From: Pelagibius sp965227505
GTDB taxonomy: Bacteria; Pseudomonadota; Alphaproteobacteria; Kiloniellales; Kiloniellaceae
Reading direction: 5' to 3'
NCBI RefSeq assembly: GCF_965227505.1
Contig: NZ_OZ245757.1
Location: forward strand, 3,100,001 to 3,164,000
DNA: 64,000 bases
The translations under genes and the position numbers were made by a program. This document shows, piece after piece, positions 48,312 through 58,135 of the stretch (positions are counted from its first letter, which is position 1; each line of letters starts with the position of its first letter). The notes beneath the pieces were generated by a model, which saw only the letters and a list, made by a program, of their open reading frames with translations, did no database searches and was not told the origin of the DNA.

Positions 48312-49022
48312 TTACCGGGAAAACAGCTGCCGGCGCCACCAGGACGCGCCGCTGCCCTGCCGGCGCCGCGCCTCCTGAGCACTTGCGGGCGAGACCCGGT
48401 GACGGGCGAGCAGCGCCTCCTGCAGGGGCTGCATGCAGTGCAGCAAAAGGGCCTCGGCCACCGAAGGCGGCAGATGGCTGCGGTCGATCATCCCCTGTTG
48501 AATCCCGTTGTCCTCGGGAAAGCGCGCCAGGCAGCTGTGCAGCGACTCCTCTGAAATCGCGGCGCTGTCGTTGGCGAGCAGGGAGAGCAGAACCCGCTGC
48601 GGCGCCAGTTCCACCAGGGCGCTGGTGACCGCTGCGGTCAGGCCCGGGCGGGCGGCAAGAGTGACCTGTCGCGCAGGGTCGCCGCTCCAGACGATTTTGA
48701 CGAGATCCGCCTCCCCAAGCAGCGGCGAATGAGCAATGAACGGCAGGGCGACCGACGGCTGGTCGTTGGCCAGCGCCAGAACGATATCCTGCGGCAGGTC
48801 CGTGGCGGTTCTCACGGCGTCGCAGAGCCTGCGCCGGCCGGACTCGTCGCCTTCGCGCAGCACGGTGCGGGCGGCGTCCAGGGCATGCGCCCGGACGTCG
48901 TCGGCCAGACTGTCGCCGCCAAGCCGCACGGCGGAACGCAGGGCGTCGGCCAGGCCATCGCCGGGATCGTCTGCGAGCTTGGATGGAAAAGGGGAGGATT
49001 GGTCTCGGGCGAAAGGCGGCAT
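48312..49022 (-). CDS. DUF2336 domain protein
   Basis: A 236-aa, helical, Leu/Ala-rich protein with the repeated HEAT-like pattern of DUF2336: RRRLCDAVRTATDLPQDIVLALAND, then VALPFIAHSPLLGEADLVKIV, of which FIAHSPLLGEADLV is the diagnostic part. DUF2336 is an alphaproteobacterial family of unknown function, often near regulators. It ends with a basic tail (SWWRRQLFSR). It is shorter than many members, which have about 370 aa. The ATG at 49022 (MPPFARDQSS) was chosen; the open frame continues upstream through low-quality basic sequence. Confidence 0.8.
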   Translation of the reverse strand: MPPFARDQSSPFPSKLADDPGDGLADALRSAVRLGGDSLADDVRAHALDAARTVLREGDESGRRRLCDAVRTATDLPQDIVLALANDQPSVALPFIAHSPLLGEADLVKIVWSGDPARQVTLAARPGLTAAVTSALVELAPQRVLLSLLANDSAAISEESLHSCLARFPEDNGIQQGMIDRSHLPPSVAEALLLHCMQPLQEALLARHRVSPASAQEARRRQGSGASWWRRQLFSR

Positions 49023-49297
49023 GCCGCAGGCGGGCTCCCTTTGATTGCGCGGGCGGCCGCGGCAGGCCTGCAGCCAACCGCGACGCGATGCCGGATTATT
49101 GGGCCTCTTTCGTAAAGGAGACGCTAAACGGCCGTGCAGCCGCCGCCGGCGACGGCCGCCGGGGTCCTTGCCGGAGCCGTCTCGGCGGTGCCATGCGAGA
49201 CCGAACGGCCCGCATAGGTTGCATAGCTGCAAGACTCCCCTTGCCATGACGGGATCGCCTCGGTCAGGATGGCTCAGCCGCCGGGGGAGAAGCAGGC

Positions 49298-49879
49298 ATG
49301 AGGAAGGCTGCCGGCCACTGCCTGGCCCGCCATCGTTTGGAACACTACCTGGACCGCCTTTTCGGATATGCCCTCAGCCTTGCCGGTGATCGCGAGGCCG
49401 CCAGCGAGTTGCTGCATGACAGTGTGGTCAAGGCGCTTTCGGCGCGTCGGGTTCCCGTCGACGAGCCGGCCTACCGGGCGTGGCTCTTTCGCATTCTGCG
49501 AAACGGCTTCATCGACCGCCTGCGGCGCGACAGGTCGCGCTCCGGCGTGATCGACAGCCAGTCGGCGGAGAATGTCGAGGCGCAGGACATGCGGCAGCTT
49601 GCAGACCTGCGCGGGGATCATCAGATTGATAATGTATTGATGGTCAAACTGGCGCTGGAAACCCTGCCGGCCAGGCACCGCGAAATCGTCGCACTGATCG
49701 ACGTGGCCGGCTTGACCTACGGTGAGGCCGCCCAGGTTCTCGGCGTTCCGCCGGGCACCGTCATGAGCCGGATCAGCCGCGCCCGCAAGGCGTTGTTCAT
49801 GGCGCTCAACGAGAGCAACCTGCGCGCCCTGCCGAAATCCGCCGGTCCAAGACCTGCGCGCAAGGAATCTGCTTTGTGA
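49298..49879 (+). CDS. ECF-type RNA polymerase sigma factor
   Basis: The 193-aa protein has sigma region 2 (LFGYALSLAGDREAASELLHDSVVKAL and YRAWLFRILRNGFIDRLRR, key: AYRAWLFRILRNGFIDRLRR) and region 4 (LPARHREIVALIDVAGLTYGEAAQVLGVPPGTVMSRISRARK, key: GLTYGEAAQVLGVPPGTVMS). There is no region 3, which defines group IV (ECF). GGGGGAGAAG precedes the ATG. The anti-sigma gene overlaps its stop codon by 4 bp. Its likely target is the sulfite dehydrogenase pair downstream. Confidence 0.94.
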   Translation: MRKAAGHCLARHRLEHYLDRLFGYALSLAGDREAASELLHDSVVKALSARRVPVDEPAYRAWLFRILRNGFIDRLRRDRSRSGVIDSQSAENVEAQDMRQLADLRGDHQIDNVLMVKLALETLPARHREIVALIDVAGLTYGEAAQVLGVPPGTVMSRISRARKALFMALNESNLRALPKSAGPRPARKESAL

Positions 49880-50718
49880 AGACGATACAGCCGACCTGGG
49901 AGGACCTGAACGCCTACGTCGACGGCGAACTGCCCGAGGAGCGTGCGGCGGAGGTTGCCGCGGCTCTGGGCCGGGACCCGCAACTGGCCGAACAGGTGGC
50001 GGCCCTGCATCGCATGAAGGGCTCGGTCGGCAAGCTTGTTTCCGAGGCGCCGGTCGACCTGCCGCGGATCGAGGCGCATCGGCCAGCCTGGCTGCGCGGG
50101 GGTCTTGCCCTGGCGGCCTCGCTGGCGCTGGTCACGCTCATCGGATCCTTGTGGTTGTTTCTGGCGGCGCCGCCGCCCGCCTACACGGTCTGGGCCGATC
50201 GCGCCTGGAACAGCCATCAGGCCTGGCCCGCGGGCCCGCAGGCGTCGGACGGCACTGCCGCCAGCCTGCAGCGCGCGGCCCAGCAGCGGCTCGGTCCGGC
50301 GGCTTTCGTTCCGGACCTGCGGGCTGCCGGCCTTGTTCTCAGCCATCTGGGCGTCGGGCCCCGGGCCGACAGCCGTGACTCCCTGCATCTCGGCTACAGC
50401 GGCGCCCGCGGCTGCCGTCTCAGCCTGTTTCTGCTGCCCGGCGGTCTGGGCCTGGGGGCGACGCTCCAGGATCCCGGCGTCCTGGACGGCGGCCCCCTGG
50501 ACAGTGGCCCCCTGGACAGTGGCACAGATCGCCAGGCGACGGCCTGGCAGGCAAACGGGTTCAGCATCCTTCTGCTGGCAGAAGGCATGGACCCTGCGCG
50601 CTTCGCCGAAGTCTCGCAGCGCATCTTCGAGGCCAGCTTTCAGCGCAAGGCCTTCGATTCCGAGGTGCGCCAGGCGTTGCGCAACAGCCACCGGGACAGT
50701 GCCCGCTGTCTGGTGTGA
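49876..50718 (+). CDS. Transmembrane anti-sigma factor
   Basis: The 280-aa protein starts with GTG overlapping the sigma stop. Its cytoplasmic N-terminus, TWEDLNAYVDGELPEERAAE, matches anti-sigma factors of the RsiW/zf-HC2-like fold but lacks the zinc HxxxCxxC motif. A single membrane helix spans about residues 75-97. The periplasmic C-terminal 180 residues may sense a signal and include a Gly-Leu-Asp repeat produced by a 15-bp tandem duplication. It should hold the sigma factor inactive until triggered. Translational coupling supports the pairing. Confidence 0.88.
   Translation: MKTIQPTWEDLNAYVDGELPEERAAEVAAALGRDPQLAEQVAALHRMKGSVGKLVSEAPVDLPRIEAHRPAWLRGGLALAASLALVTLIGSLWLFLAAPPPAYTVWADRAWNSHQAWPAGPQASDGTAASLQRAAQQRLGPAAFVPDLRAAGLVLSHLGVGPRADSRDSLHLGYSGARGCRLSLFLLPGGLGLGATLQDPGVLDGGPLDSGPLDSGTDRQATAWQANGFSILLLAEGMDPARFAEVSQRIFEASFQRKAFDSEVRQALRNSHRDSARCLV
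50476..50520. repeat. 15-bp in-frame tandem repeat, three copies, in the anti-sigma gene
   Basis: GGCGTCCTGGACGGC (50476), then GGCCCCCTGGACAGT twice exactly (50491, 50506). They encode GVLDG, GPLDS, GPLDS in the periplasmic domain. Confidence 0.88.
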
Positions 50719-50813
50719 TTGGCTGCCCCCACGGTCGAACCGCCGACACGCCCATGGGCAACTCTTCGCGCCCCGTGGTTTTCCCGGTGACTTTATAGAG
50801 TAGGCGAATTCAT

Positions 50814-50839
50814 GGAATAGTTCGCTGTACCGTTTCGTT
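50814..50839 (+). promoter_or_regulatory. Possible ECF promoter for the sulfite dehydrogenase genes
   Basis: GGAAT (50814-50818), 17 bp, CGTT (50836-50839) resembles alphaproteobacterial ECF promoters (GGAAC-N16/17-CGTT). It lies about 100 bp before the sulfite dehydrogenase start and just after the sigma/anti-sigma pair. Confidence 0.4.
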
Positions 50840-50941
50840 TCCTCTGTTATGACGCGGAGGAACAGCTTCATTCCGCGCCGCAATCGCTGAGCGCCGCTGT
50901 TCCACAAAAAAAGTCCCGCGCAGATCATGAGGAGGAAATCG

Positions 50942-52258
50942 ATGCCCCTTCGTATGCGAGAGCGTGGTCTCTTCGAGCTTTATCAGGACGATCCCGAGCG
51001 CGCCGATTTCACCGTGTTTGGCCGCCGTGCCCATGCCGACCGGCGCGGCTTCCTGCGCGGTGCCGGCCTGGCGACCATGGGCGCCATGCTGGGCGCCGCC
51101 ATTCCCTTTCACCGCAGCATGCCTTCCGGCCTCATCCCTGCGGCGCTGGCCGAGGAGACGGAGCTCTCGCTCTTCGAAGCCAAGGACGGCCTGACCCTGT
51201 TGAACGACCGGCCTGTCAATGCCGAAACGCCGCCGCACCTGCTGGATGACTCGGTCACGCCCAACGCGCGGCACTTCGTGCGCAACAACGGCACCGTGCC
51301 CGACATGGCCCTGGCCATGAATGCGGAAGGCTGGCGGCTTACGGTGGACGGGGCGGTGAACACGCCGCTGGAGCTGACGCTGGACGATCTGCGCAGCCGC
51401 TTCGAAGTCGTCACGCTGAAGCTGCAGCTCGAATGCGGCGGCAACGGGCGCGCTGCCTTCAACCCGCCGGCCAAGGGCAACCAGTGGACCCTCGGCGCCA
51501 TCGGCAATGCGGAGTGGACCGGCGTGCGCTATGCCGATGTGCTCAAGGCCGCCGGCGTGAAGAGCGAGGCGATCTACACCGCGCACTACGGTATGGACGG
51601 GCACCTCTCAGGCAATCCCGACAAGCTGCCGATCTCGCGCGGCGTTCCGCTGGCAAAGGCGATGGACCCGCACTCGCTGATCGCCTTCGAGATGAACGGC
51701 GAGCCGATTCCGGCGCTGAACGGCTTTCCCGTGCGCACCCTCTGCCCGGGCTGGCCCGGTTCCACCTCGCAGAAATGGCTGCGGCGCATCCAGCTGCGCG
51801 ATGTTGTGCACGACGGGCCGAAGATGACCGGCACCTCCTACCGCGTGCCCTATTACAACGTCGCGCCGGGCGCCAAGGTCGACAAAGAGGACTTCAGGAT
51901 CATCGAGTCGATGCCGGTGAAGTCCCTGATCACCACGCCGCAGACCAACACCAGCATCTCCGGCCGCAGCCTGGCGCTGCGCGGCCATGCCTGGGCCGGC
52001 GACCGCAGTGTGTCAAAGCTGCACCTCTCCATCGATTTCGGCGCCAGCTGGATCGAGGCGGATCTTGACGCGCCGCCCAATCCCTACTCCTGGCAGGACT
52101 GGCGGGCCGAGGTCAGCTTCCCCGAGAAGGGCTACTACGAGGTCTGGGCGAGGGCGACCGACGACCAGGGTGTGATGCAGCCCTTTGCGATCAACTGGAA
52201 CCCCAAGGGTTATCTCAACAACGCCATGCACCGGATCGCGGTGACCGTGGCCGCATGA
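50942..52258 (+). CDS. Sulfite dehydrogenase, molybdopterin subunit (SoxC/SorA-type)
   Basis: The 438-aa precursor carries a Tat signal (RRGFLRGAGLATMGAMLGAA). The sulfite oxidase fold follows: the Mo-pterin-binding cysteine is in LKLQLECGGNGRA, with a SoxC-like HYGMDGHLSG and the PVRTLCPGWPGSTSQKWLRRI-type segment (key: RTLCPGWPGSTSQKWLRR). A C-terminal Mo-co dimerisation domain (from about residue 310) ends NNAMHRIAVTVAA. It oxidises sulfite in the periplasm. The ATG at 50942 has AGGAGGAAATCG upstream. The cytochrome gene overlaps its stop by 4 bp. Confidence 0.92.
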   Translation: MPLRMRERGLFELYQDDPERADFTVFGRRAHADRRGFLRGAGLATMGAMLGAAIPFHRSMPSGLIPAALAEETELSLFEAKDGLTLLNDRPVNAETPPHLLDDSVTPNARHFVRNNGTVPDMALAMNAEGWRLTVDGAVNTPLELTLDDLRSRFEVVTLKLQLECGGNGRAAFNPPAKGNQWTLGAIGNAEWTGVRYADVLKAAGVKSEAIYTAHYGMDGHLSGNPDKLPISRGVPLAKAMDPHSLIAFEMNGEPIPALNGFPVRTLCPGWPGSTSQKWLRRIQLRDVVHDGPKMTGTSYRVPYYNVAPGAKVDKEDFRIIESMPVKSLITTPQTNTSISGRSLALRGHAWAGDRSVSKLHLSIDFGASWIEADLDAPPNPYSWQDWRAEVSFPEKGYYEVWARATDDQGVMQPFAINWNPKGYLNNAMHRIAVTVAA

Positions 52259-52662
52259 GGACCCGTGTTTTGCAAGGCGGCGGCCCGCCTGTCCAGTGGG
52301 CCTTCTGGGGGTCGTACCGCCGCCTGCGCCTTGGTGCCCTGTTGGCCGGCGCCCTCGCCCTGCCGGCCCTGGGTGCGGCAGCGGAGGACGATCCTTTCGG
52401 GCCCGACTGGCCGGAAGGGCCGGGCCGCGAAGAAGCCGGCTATCTCTGCGGGGCCTGCCATTCGCTGCGCTTGGTGACCCAGCAGGGGCTTTCCCGCAGC
52501 GCCTGGGACGAGACGCTGGACTGGATGGTCGAGGAACAGGAGATGGATGAGCCCGAGCCGGAAGAGCGCGAACTCATCCTCTCCTACCTCAGCGAGCATT
52601 TCGGCATCGACCACCGGCCGGGCCATGTCGGGGCCTTTCCGAACCAGCCCTCCCGGAATTAG
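52255..52662 (+). CDS. Periplasmic c-type cytochrome subunit of the sulfite dehydrogenase
   Basis: The 135-aa precursor has a signal peptide (RLRLGALLAGALALPALGAA). One haem site CGACH (Cys65, Cys68, His69) is present, with a candidate axial Met in DWMVEEQEM. It ends with LSYLSEHFGIDH, a common helix of short class I cytochromes. It should take electrons from the molybdopterin subunit. The start ATG overlaps the end of that gene (ATGA), indicating translational coupling. Confidence 0.9.
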   Translation: MRTRVLQGGGPPVQWAFWGSYRRLRLGALLAGALALPALGAAAEDDPFGPDWPEGPGREEAGYLCGACHSLRLVTQQGLSRSAWDETLDWMVEEQEMDEPEPEERELILSYLSEHFGIDHRPGHVGAFPNQPSRN

Positions 52663-52706
52663 CCCGCCCGGAACCAACCCGCCCGAAACTAACCCGCCCG
52701 ATTAGG
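52648..52706. repeat. 15-bp tandem repeat, four copies, across the cytochrome stop codon
   Basis: CCCTCCCGGAATTAG (52648), CCCGCCCGGAACCAA (52663), CCCGCCCGAAACTAA (52678) and CCCGCCCGATTAGG (52693) are consecutive. Three of the four carry a TAG or TAA. Confidence 0.88.
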
Positions 52707-52891
52707 ATTGCCCCGGCAATCCGTTCAGGCCGCTGCGCATCACCACCAAGGGGCTACCCCCACGGCGCGATTGCTACCGAAGCGGCCCCTTCTCATACTC
52801 TTGCGCGAAGATCCTTCGCGGTTTGCGCAACCGGGGTGCCGCTTCCCGCGGTGTTGCCGAACCGGCTGGTTGTACAGCAGGGGTGCTGGGC

Positions 52892-53464
52892 ATGGGGTCA
52901 AGAACCGAAGAGATTGTGCACGCCTTCACCGAGGGGCCGCCGGGACAGCGGCAGGCCATCCTCTCGGCCATGCCGCCGACGATGACGCGGGATGTGGCCA
53001 TTCAGCTCGCCGCCTCCGACGAGCCCAGCATCGCCATCGTCGGCCTGGATCAGATCACCGCCGATCACGTCGGCGACCGTGATCCCGATCTCTGCCTCTG
53101 TCTGGCGACGGCCTGCTTTCAGGTCTGCCGCCGCCTCTACGACTCGCACGGCGCCGGCCCGGCCCAGGTCTATGTCAACACCGCAGGGCGCAGCGCCCAC
53201 TTCGTGGTAACCGCCCTGCGCAGTGTGCCGCGCTACGAAGACATTCTCGGCTTCCTGGATGCGGCGTTGCCCTGGCTGGAATCGGTCGGCCACCGCAGCC
53301 ATCTCACCGACCTGCTGATCGCCCGGATCGAGGCGCATCTGCAACTGGGCCAGACGTCACAGGCGCTGGAACACCTCTCCGCCGTTCCCGAGGAACTGCG
53401 CAGCCAGGACGTCCGCTTTGCCTCCCTGCGCCGCCGCCTTGAAGGCGCCGCCGGGCGCGATTGA
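52892..53464 (+). CDS. Unrecognised helical protein
   Basis: A 190-aa protein with no signal peptide or membrane helix. It is predicted all-helical from its periodic Leu/Ala pattern, with a TPR-like C-terminus (LIARIEAHLQLGQTSQALEHL). Blocks such as MPPTMTRDVAIQLAASDEP and NTAGRSAHFVVTALRSVPRYEDI look structured, so it is a real domain, but I cannot name it. The ATG at 52892 is preceded by GGGGTGCTGGGC. It converges with the sugar ABC operon. Confidence 0.7.
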   Translation: MGSRTEEIVHAFTEGPPGQRQAILSAMPPTMTRDVAIQLAASDEPSIAIVGLDQITADHVGDRDPDLCLCLATACFQVCRRLYDSHGAGPAQVYVNTAGRSAHFVVTALRSVPRYEDILGFLDAALPWLESVGHRSHLTDLLIARIEAHLQLGQTSQALEHLSAVPEELRSQDVRFASLRRRLEGAAGRD

Positions 53465-53492
53465 GTGCCATTGAACGAACGGAGGCCGAAAC

Positions 53493-54584
53493 CTACTGCG
53501 TGACCCGCGGGAAGGCGGCGCCGTCGGCGTTGAAGAGATGGCACTGGCTGGGGTCGAGACCGGCGGGCATCTGATCGCCCTCGCGTACTCTGGCATCGCC
53601 CTCGCTGCGGACCACCACCGTCGCGCCGTTGGGCAGGCTCACATAGGCGAGGTTGGAATCGCCGAGCTGCTCGACGACGTCGACCCGTCCGACCAGCTGG
53701 GAGTCCGCGCCGCCGGCGATCAGGTGCTCGGGCCGCACGCCCAGTGTCACCTCGTCGCCGTTGCGCGCGCCGTCGGGGCGCACGGCGATGCGGGTGCGTA
53801 CCTCGCCCGGCAGCGCCACCTCGATGGCGTTCTGATCCACTGCGGCTATGGAGCCCTTGACGAAGTTCATCTTGGGCGAGCCGATAAAGCCGGCGACGAA
53901 GAGGTTCTCCGGGTGATGGTAAAGCTCCAGGGGGGAGCCGATCTGCTCAACGTTGCCGGCGTTCAGCACCACGATCTTGTCCGCCAGGGTCATCGCTTCG
54001 ACCTGGTCGTGGGTGACATAGACCATGGTCGCCGCCATGTCTTCGTGCAGCTTCGCCAGCTCGATGCGGGTCTGCACCCGCAAAGCGGCGTCCAGGTTGG
54101 ACAGTGGTTCGTCGAAGAGAAAGACCTTGGGCTCGCGTACGATCGCCCGGCCGATGGCGACGCGCTGGCGCTGGCCACCCGACATCTCCTTGGGCTTGCG
54201 TTCCAGAAGATGGTCGATCTGCAGGATGCCGGCGGCACGGCGCACCCGCTCCTCGATGGTTTCCTTGCTGGCCTTGGCCAGCTTCAGGCCGAAGGCCATG
54301 TTGTCGTAGACCGTCATATGCGGATAGAGCGCATAGGACTGGAACACCATGGCGATGCCGCGCTGGGCCGGCGGCAGCTCGTTGACCATCTGCCCGTCGA
54401 TGGTCATCTCGCCGGCGGTGATTTCCTCCAGGCCCGCGATCAGCCGCAGCAGGGTCGACTTGCCGCAGCCCGAAGGGCCGACAAAGACGACGAACTCCCG
54501 GTCGGCGATCGTCAGGTCGACGCCATGAATGGTCTCGATGTCGCCGAACGACTTGCGGATGCCTTTGAGCACCACCTCTGCCAT
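53493..54584 (-). CDS. Sugar ABC transporter ATP-binding protein (AglK/ThuK/MalK-like)
   Basis: The 363-aa ATPase has Walker A GPSGCGKSTLLRLIAGL, Q-loop VFQSYALYPHMTVYDN, signature MSGGQRQRVAIGRA, Walker B VFLFDEPLSNLDAALR and switch VTHDQVEAMTLAD. A C-terminal regulatory domain (PEHLIAGG) follows. It is last in the operon, 4 bp after the glucosidase gene. The ATG at 54584 gives MAEVVLKGIRKSFGDIETI, the family start. It energises the two permeases at 56310-58105. Confidence 0.95.
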   Translation of the reverse strand: MAEVVLKGIRKSFGDIETIHGVDLTIADREFVVFVGPSGCGKSTLLRLIAGLEEITAGEMTIDGQMVNELPPAQRGIAMVFQSYALYPHMTVYDNMAFGLKLAKASKETIEERVRRAAGILQIDHLLERKPKEMSGGQRQRVAIGRAIVREPKVFLFDEPLSNLDAALRVQTRIELAKLHEDMAATMVYVTHDQVEAMTLADKIVVLNAGNVEQIGSPLELYHHPENLFVAGFIGSPKMNFVKGSIAAVDQNAIEVALPGEVRTRIAVRPDGARNGDEVTLGVRPEHLIAGGADSQLVGRVDVVEQLGDSNLAYVSLPNGATVVVRSEGDARVREGDQMPAGLDPSQCHLFNADGAAFPRVTQ

Positions 54585-54588
54585 GGGT

Positions 54589-56309
54589 TCATCCTCCCTC
54601 GATACCCTTGCCGGTTTCTTCTTGTTTTGCGTTCTGGGCCTGCTTTCCGAACTCAGCGCAGGCAAAGAACGCGCCGTAGCGCGGCAACGTCAGTCTGCCG
54701 TTTTCCCAGGATGCCGTAAAGCCGTGGCCGTCGAGCGGTGCGATGCCGCCGGGCTCGGCAAGCGCCAGGCTTTTTGGCTCCGCGCCGAGATTGAAGGCGG
54801 CAATAACCTGTTGCTCGGGGCAGCGGCGGTAGAAGGCCAGCAGCGGTTCCTCGCTCTCCAGAAAGCGCAGCGTTCCCCATCTCAGCGCCGGTTGGTGATG
54901 GCGCCAGCGCAGAAACGCCCGGTAGGCGTTCAGCAGGGATCCGGGAACGTGGTCCTGGCGGTCGACGGCGCGCTCCAGATGGCGCGGGTCCACCGGCAGC
55001 CAGGGTTCGGCGGCCGAGAAGCCCGCGTGGTCGGCGCCGCCGTTCCAGGGCATGGGCGTCCGGCAGCCGTCGCGGCCCTTGAACTCGGGCCAGAAGGCCT
55101 TGCCGTAGGGGTCCTGAAGCCGCTCGAAGGGCACCTCGGCCTCGACGAGGCCCAGCTCTTCGCCCTGATAGAGGCAGACCGAGCCGCGCAGGCTGAGCAA
55201 CAGCGCCATGAGCAGGCGTGCGAAGTCATCGTCCTCGGCCTGTTCCGCGCTTGCGGCCCAGCGCGAGGGTGCGCGGATGACATCGTGATTGCTGAAGGCC
55301 CAGCAGGGCCAGCCGTCGCCGGCCACCGACTCCATCTCCGCCACGACGCCGCGCAGATGCGCAGCCGAGAAGTCGGAGGTCAGCAGGTTGAAGGTGTAGG
55401 CCATGTTCAGGCGGTCGCCGCCGCTGGTGTAGTCGGCGGCGATGCGCAGCGAGTCGTCGCCGCTGACTTCGCCCATGGTCGTACGGCCCTCGTAGCGGTC
55501 GGTCAGCACGCGCAGACGCTTCAGGAAGTCGATGGTCTCCGGCTGCGTCTTGTCGTAGAGGTGGCGCTGGTAGGCATAGGGATTGTCGAGCTGCACCCCG
55601 TCGGTGGGCCGCTCGCCCGGTTTCAGCGGCGGGTTGTCGCGCAGCTGCTGGTCGTGGCTGCAGAAGTTGACGGCGTCGAGCCGGAAACCGTCCACGCCCA
55701 GGTCGAGCCAGAAGGCCGCCTCCGACAGCAGCTGATCCTGCACCGCCGGGCAGTGCAGATTGAGGTCGGGCTGGCAGGTCAGGAAGTTGTGCAGATAATA
55801 CTGGCGCCGCCGCGGTTCCCAGGCCCAGGCGCTGCCGCCGAAGATCGACAGCCAGTTGTTGGGCGGCGTGCCGTCGGGCTTCGGGTCGGCCCAGACGTAC
55901 CACTCGGCCCTCGGGTTGTCGCGGCTCTGCCGGCTCTCCAGGAACCAGGGGTGCTCGTCGGAGGTGTGGCTGAGCACGAGGTCGATGAGCACCTTCAGGC
56001 CGAGGCCGTGGGCTTTCTCCAGAAGCTTGCGGAAGTCGTCCAGGGTTCCGAAGAGCGGGTCGACGGCGCGGTAGTCGGCGACGTCGTAGCCGAAGTCGCG
56101 CATCGGCGACTTGAAGAACGGCGAGACCCAGACCGCATCGACGCCCAGGCTGGCGACGTGATCGAGCTTTTCGGTGATGCCCGCCAGGTCGCCAAGGCCG
56201 TCGCCGCTGGCGTCGTGGAAGCTGCGCGGATAGATCTGATAGATCACCGCGCCGCGCCACCATTCGGCATCGCCGCGCGGAGCGCCGTTCGGGCCGGCAC
56301 CCGCGGCCG

Positions 56310-56313
<4 letters not shown>
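54589..56313 (-). CDS. GH13 alpha-glucosidase (AglA-like)
   Basis: The 574-aa cytoplasmic enzyme cleaves terminal alpha-glucosides after import. GH13 motifs in order: VLIDLVLSHTSDEHPW (region I), GVDGFRLDAVNF (region II, nucleophile Asp), TTMGEVSGDD (region III, acid/base Glu) and FSNHDVIRAPSRW (region IV, Asp). The start WWRGAVIYQIYPRSFHDASGDG is typical of the oligo-1,6-glucosidase/alpha-glucosidase subfamily. Its start overlaps the stop of the upstream permease gene by 4 bp (ATGA). Trehalose, sucrose and maltose are all possible substrates. Confidence 0.93.
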
Positions 56314-57136
<823 letters not shown>

Positions 57137-57137
<1 letters not shown>

Positions 57138-58105
57138 CAGCGGTTCCCCTCGCCCAGGTTCACCTTGCCGCCGACGATGTAGATCACCGTCAGCACGGCG
57201 ATCACCATGAACAGCAGCGTCGAGGCAGCCGAGCCATAGCCGACCGCCTGGAAGTCGACGAGCTGCTGGCGCGCGTAGACCGACATCGACATGGTGTCGG
57301 TGCTGTTGGAGGTCAGGACGTAGATCAGGTCGAAGATCCTCAGCGCATCGAGCAGGCGGAAGATCACGGCCACCATGATCGCCGGGCGGATCAGCGGCAG
57401 GGTGATGCGAAAGAAGACCTTCACCGGATGCACCCCGTCCACCCGCGCCGCCTCGTAGCAGTCCGACGGCAGCATCTGCAGACCGGCCAGGATCAGGAGC
57501 GCCATGAAGGGCGTGGTCTTCCAGACGTCCACCATGATGACGGCGGCCATCGCCAGTTCGGGGTCCGCGGTCCAGGCGACCGGCTGGGAGAGAATGCCGA
57601 GGCCCATCAGCATGTCGTTCAGTACGCCGAACTGGTCATGCAGCATCCAGCCCCACATCTTGGCGGAGACCACCGTGGGGATGGCCCAGGGGATCAGCAC
57701 CGCCGCGCGCAGGAGGCTGCGGCCGGGAAAGCTGGCGTTGAGGGCCAGGGCGATGATGAGGCCGAGGGCCGTTTCCAGGCTGACCGAGATGAAGGCGAAG
57801 ACCAGGGTGTTGCGGACTGCGTTCCACCAGTCGGGATCGACCAGCAGGCCGTACCACTCTCCGTCGTCGTACTCCAGATAGTTGGCGAAGCCGATGAATT
57901 CGTAGTTGGCGATGTCCGACAGGTCGGCATCGGTGAATCCGAAGTAGATGGTGCGGGCCAGGGGCCAGCCGGCCACGAGCAGCAGCACCAGGAGCATCGG
58001 CGCCAGGAAGATCCAGGCCGCCCGCACGCGGCTGCGCCCGAGCGACAGCTTCCCGGGCGCCGCCACAGGGGCCGCTGCCGCGTGATCGAGGGTCTGTTGG
58101 GTCAT
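57137..58105 (-). CDS. Sugar ABC transporter permease (MalF/AglF/ThuF-like)
   Basis: A 322-aa permease with six helices after a short N-terminal tail. It has WIFLAPMLLVLLLVAGWPLARTIYFGFTD, with the key PMLLVLLLVAGWPLA helix. The EAA loop is DCYEAARVDGVHPVKVFFRI, and NAVRNTLVFAFISVSLETALG follows the usual pattern. It pairs with the MalG-like protein. The binding protein gene ends 31 bp upstream. Confidence 0.94.
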
Positions 58106-58135
58106 GACACCGGCTCCCCCCTCAGCCGTGCCGTC

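Noticed and set aside
52648..52706. CRISPR array
   Set aside because: The repeated units are contiguous 15-bp tandem copies with no spacers. The same applies to the other tandem arrays.
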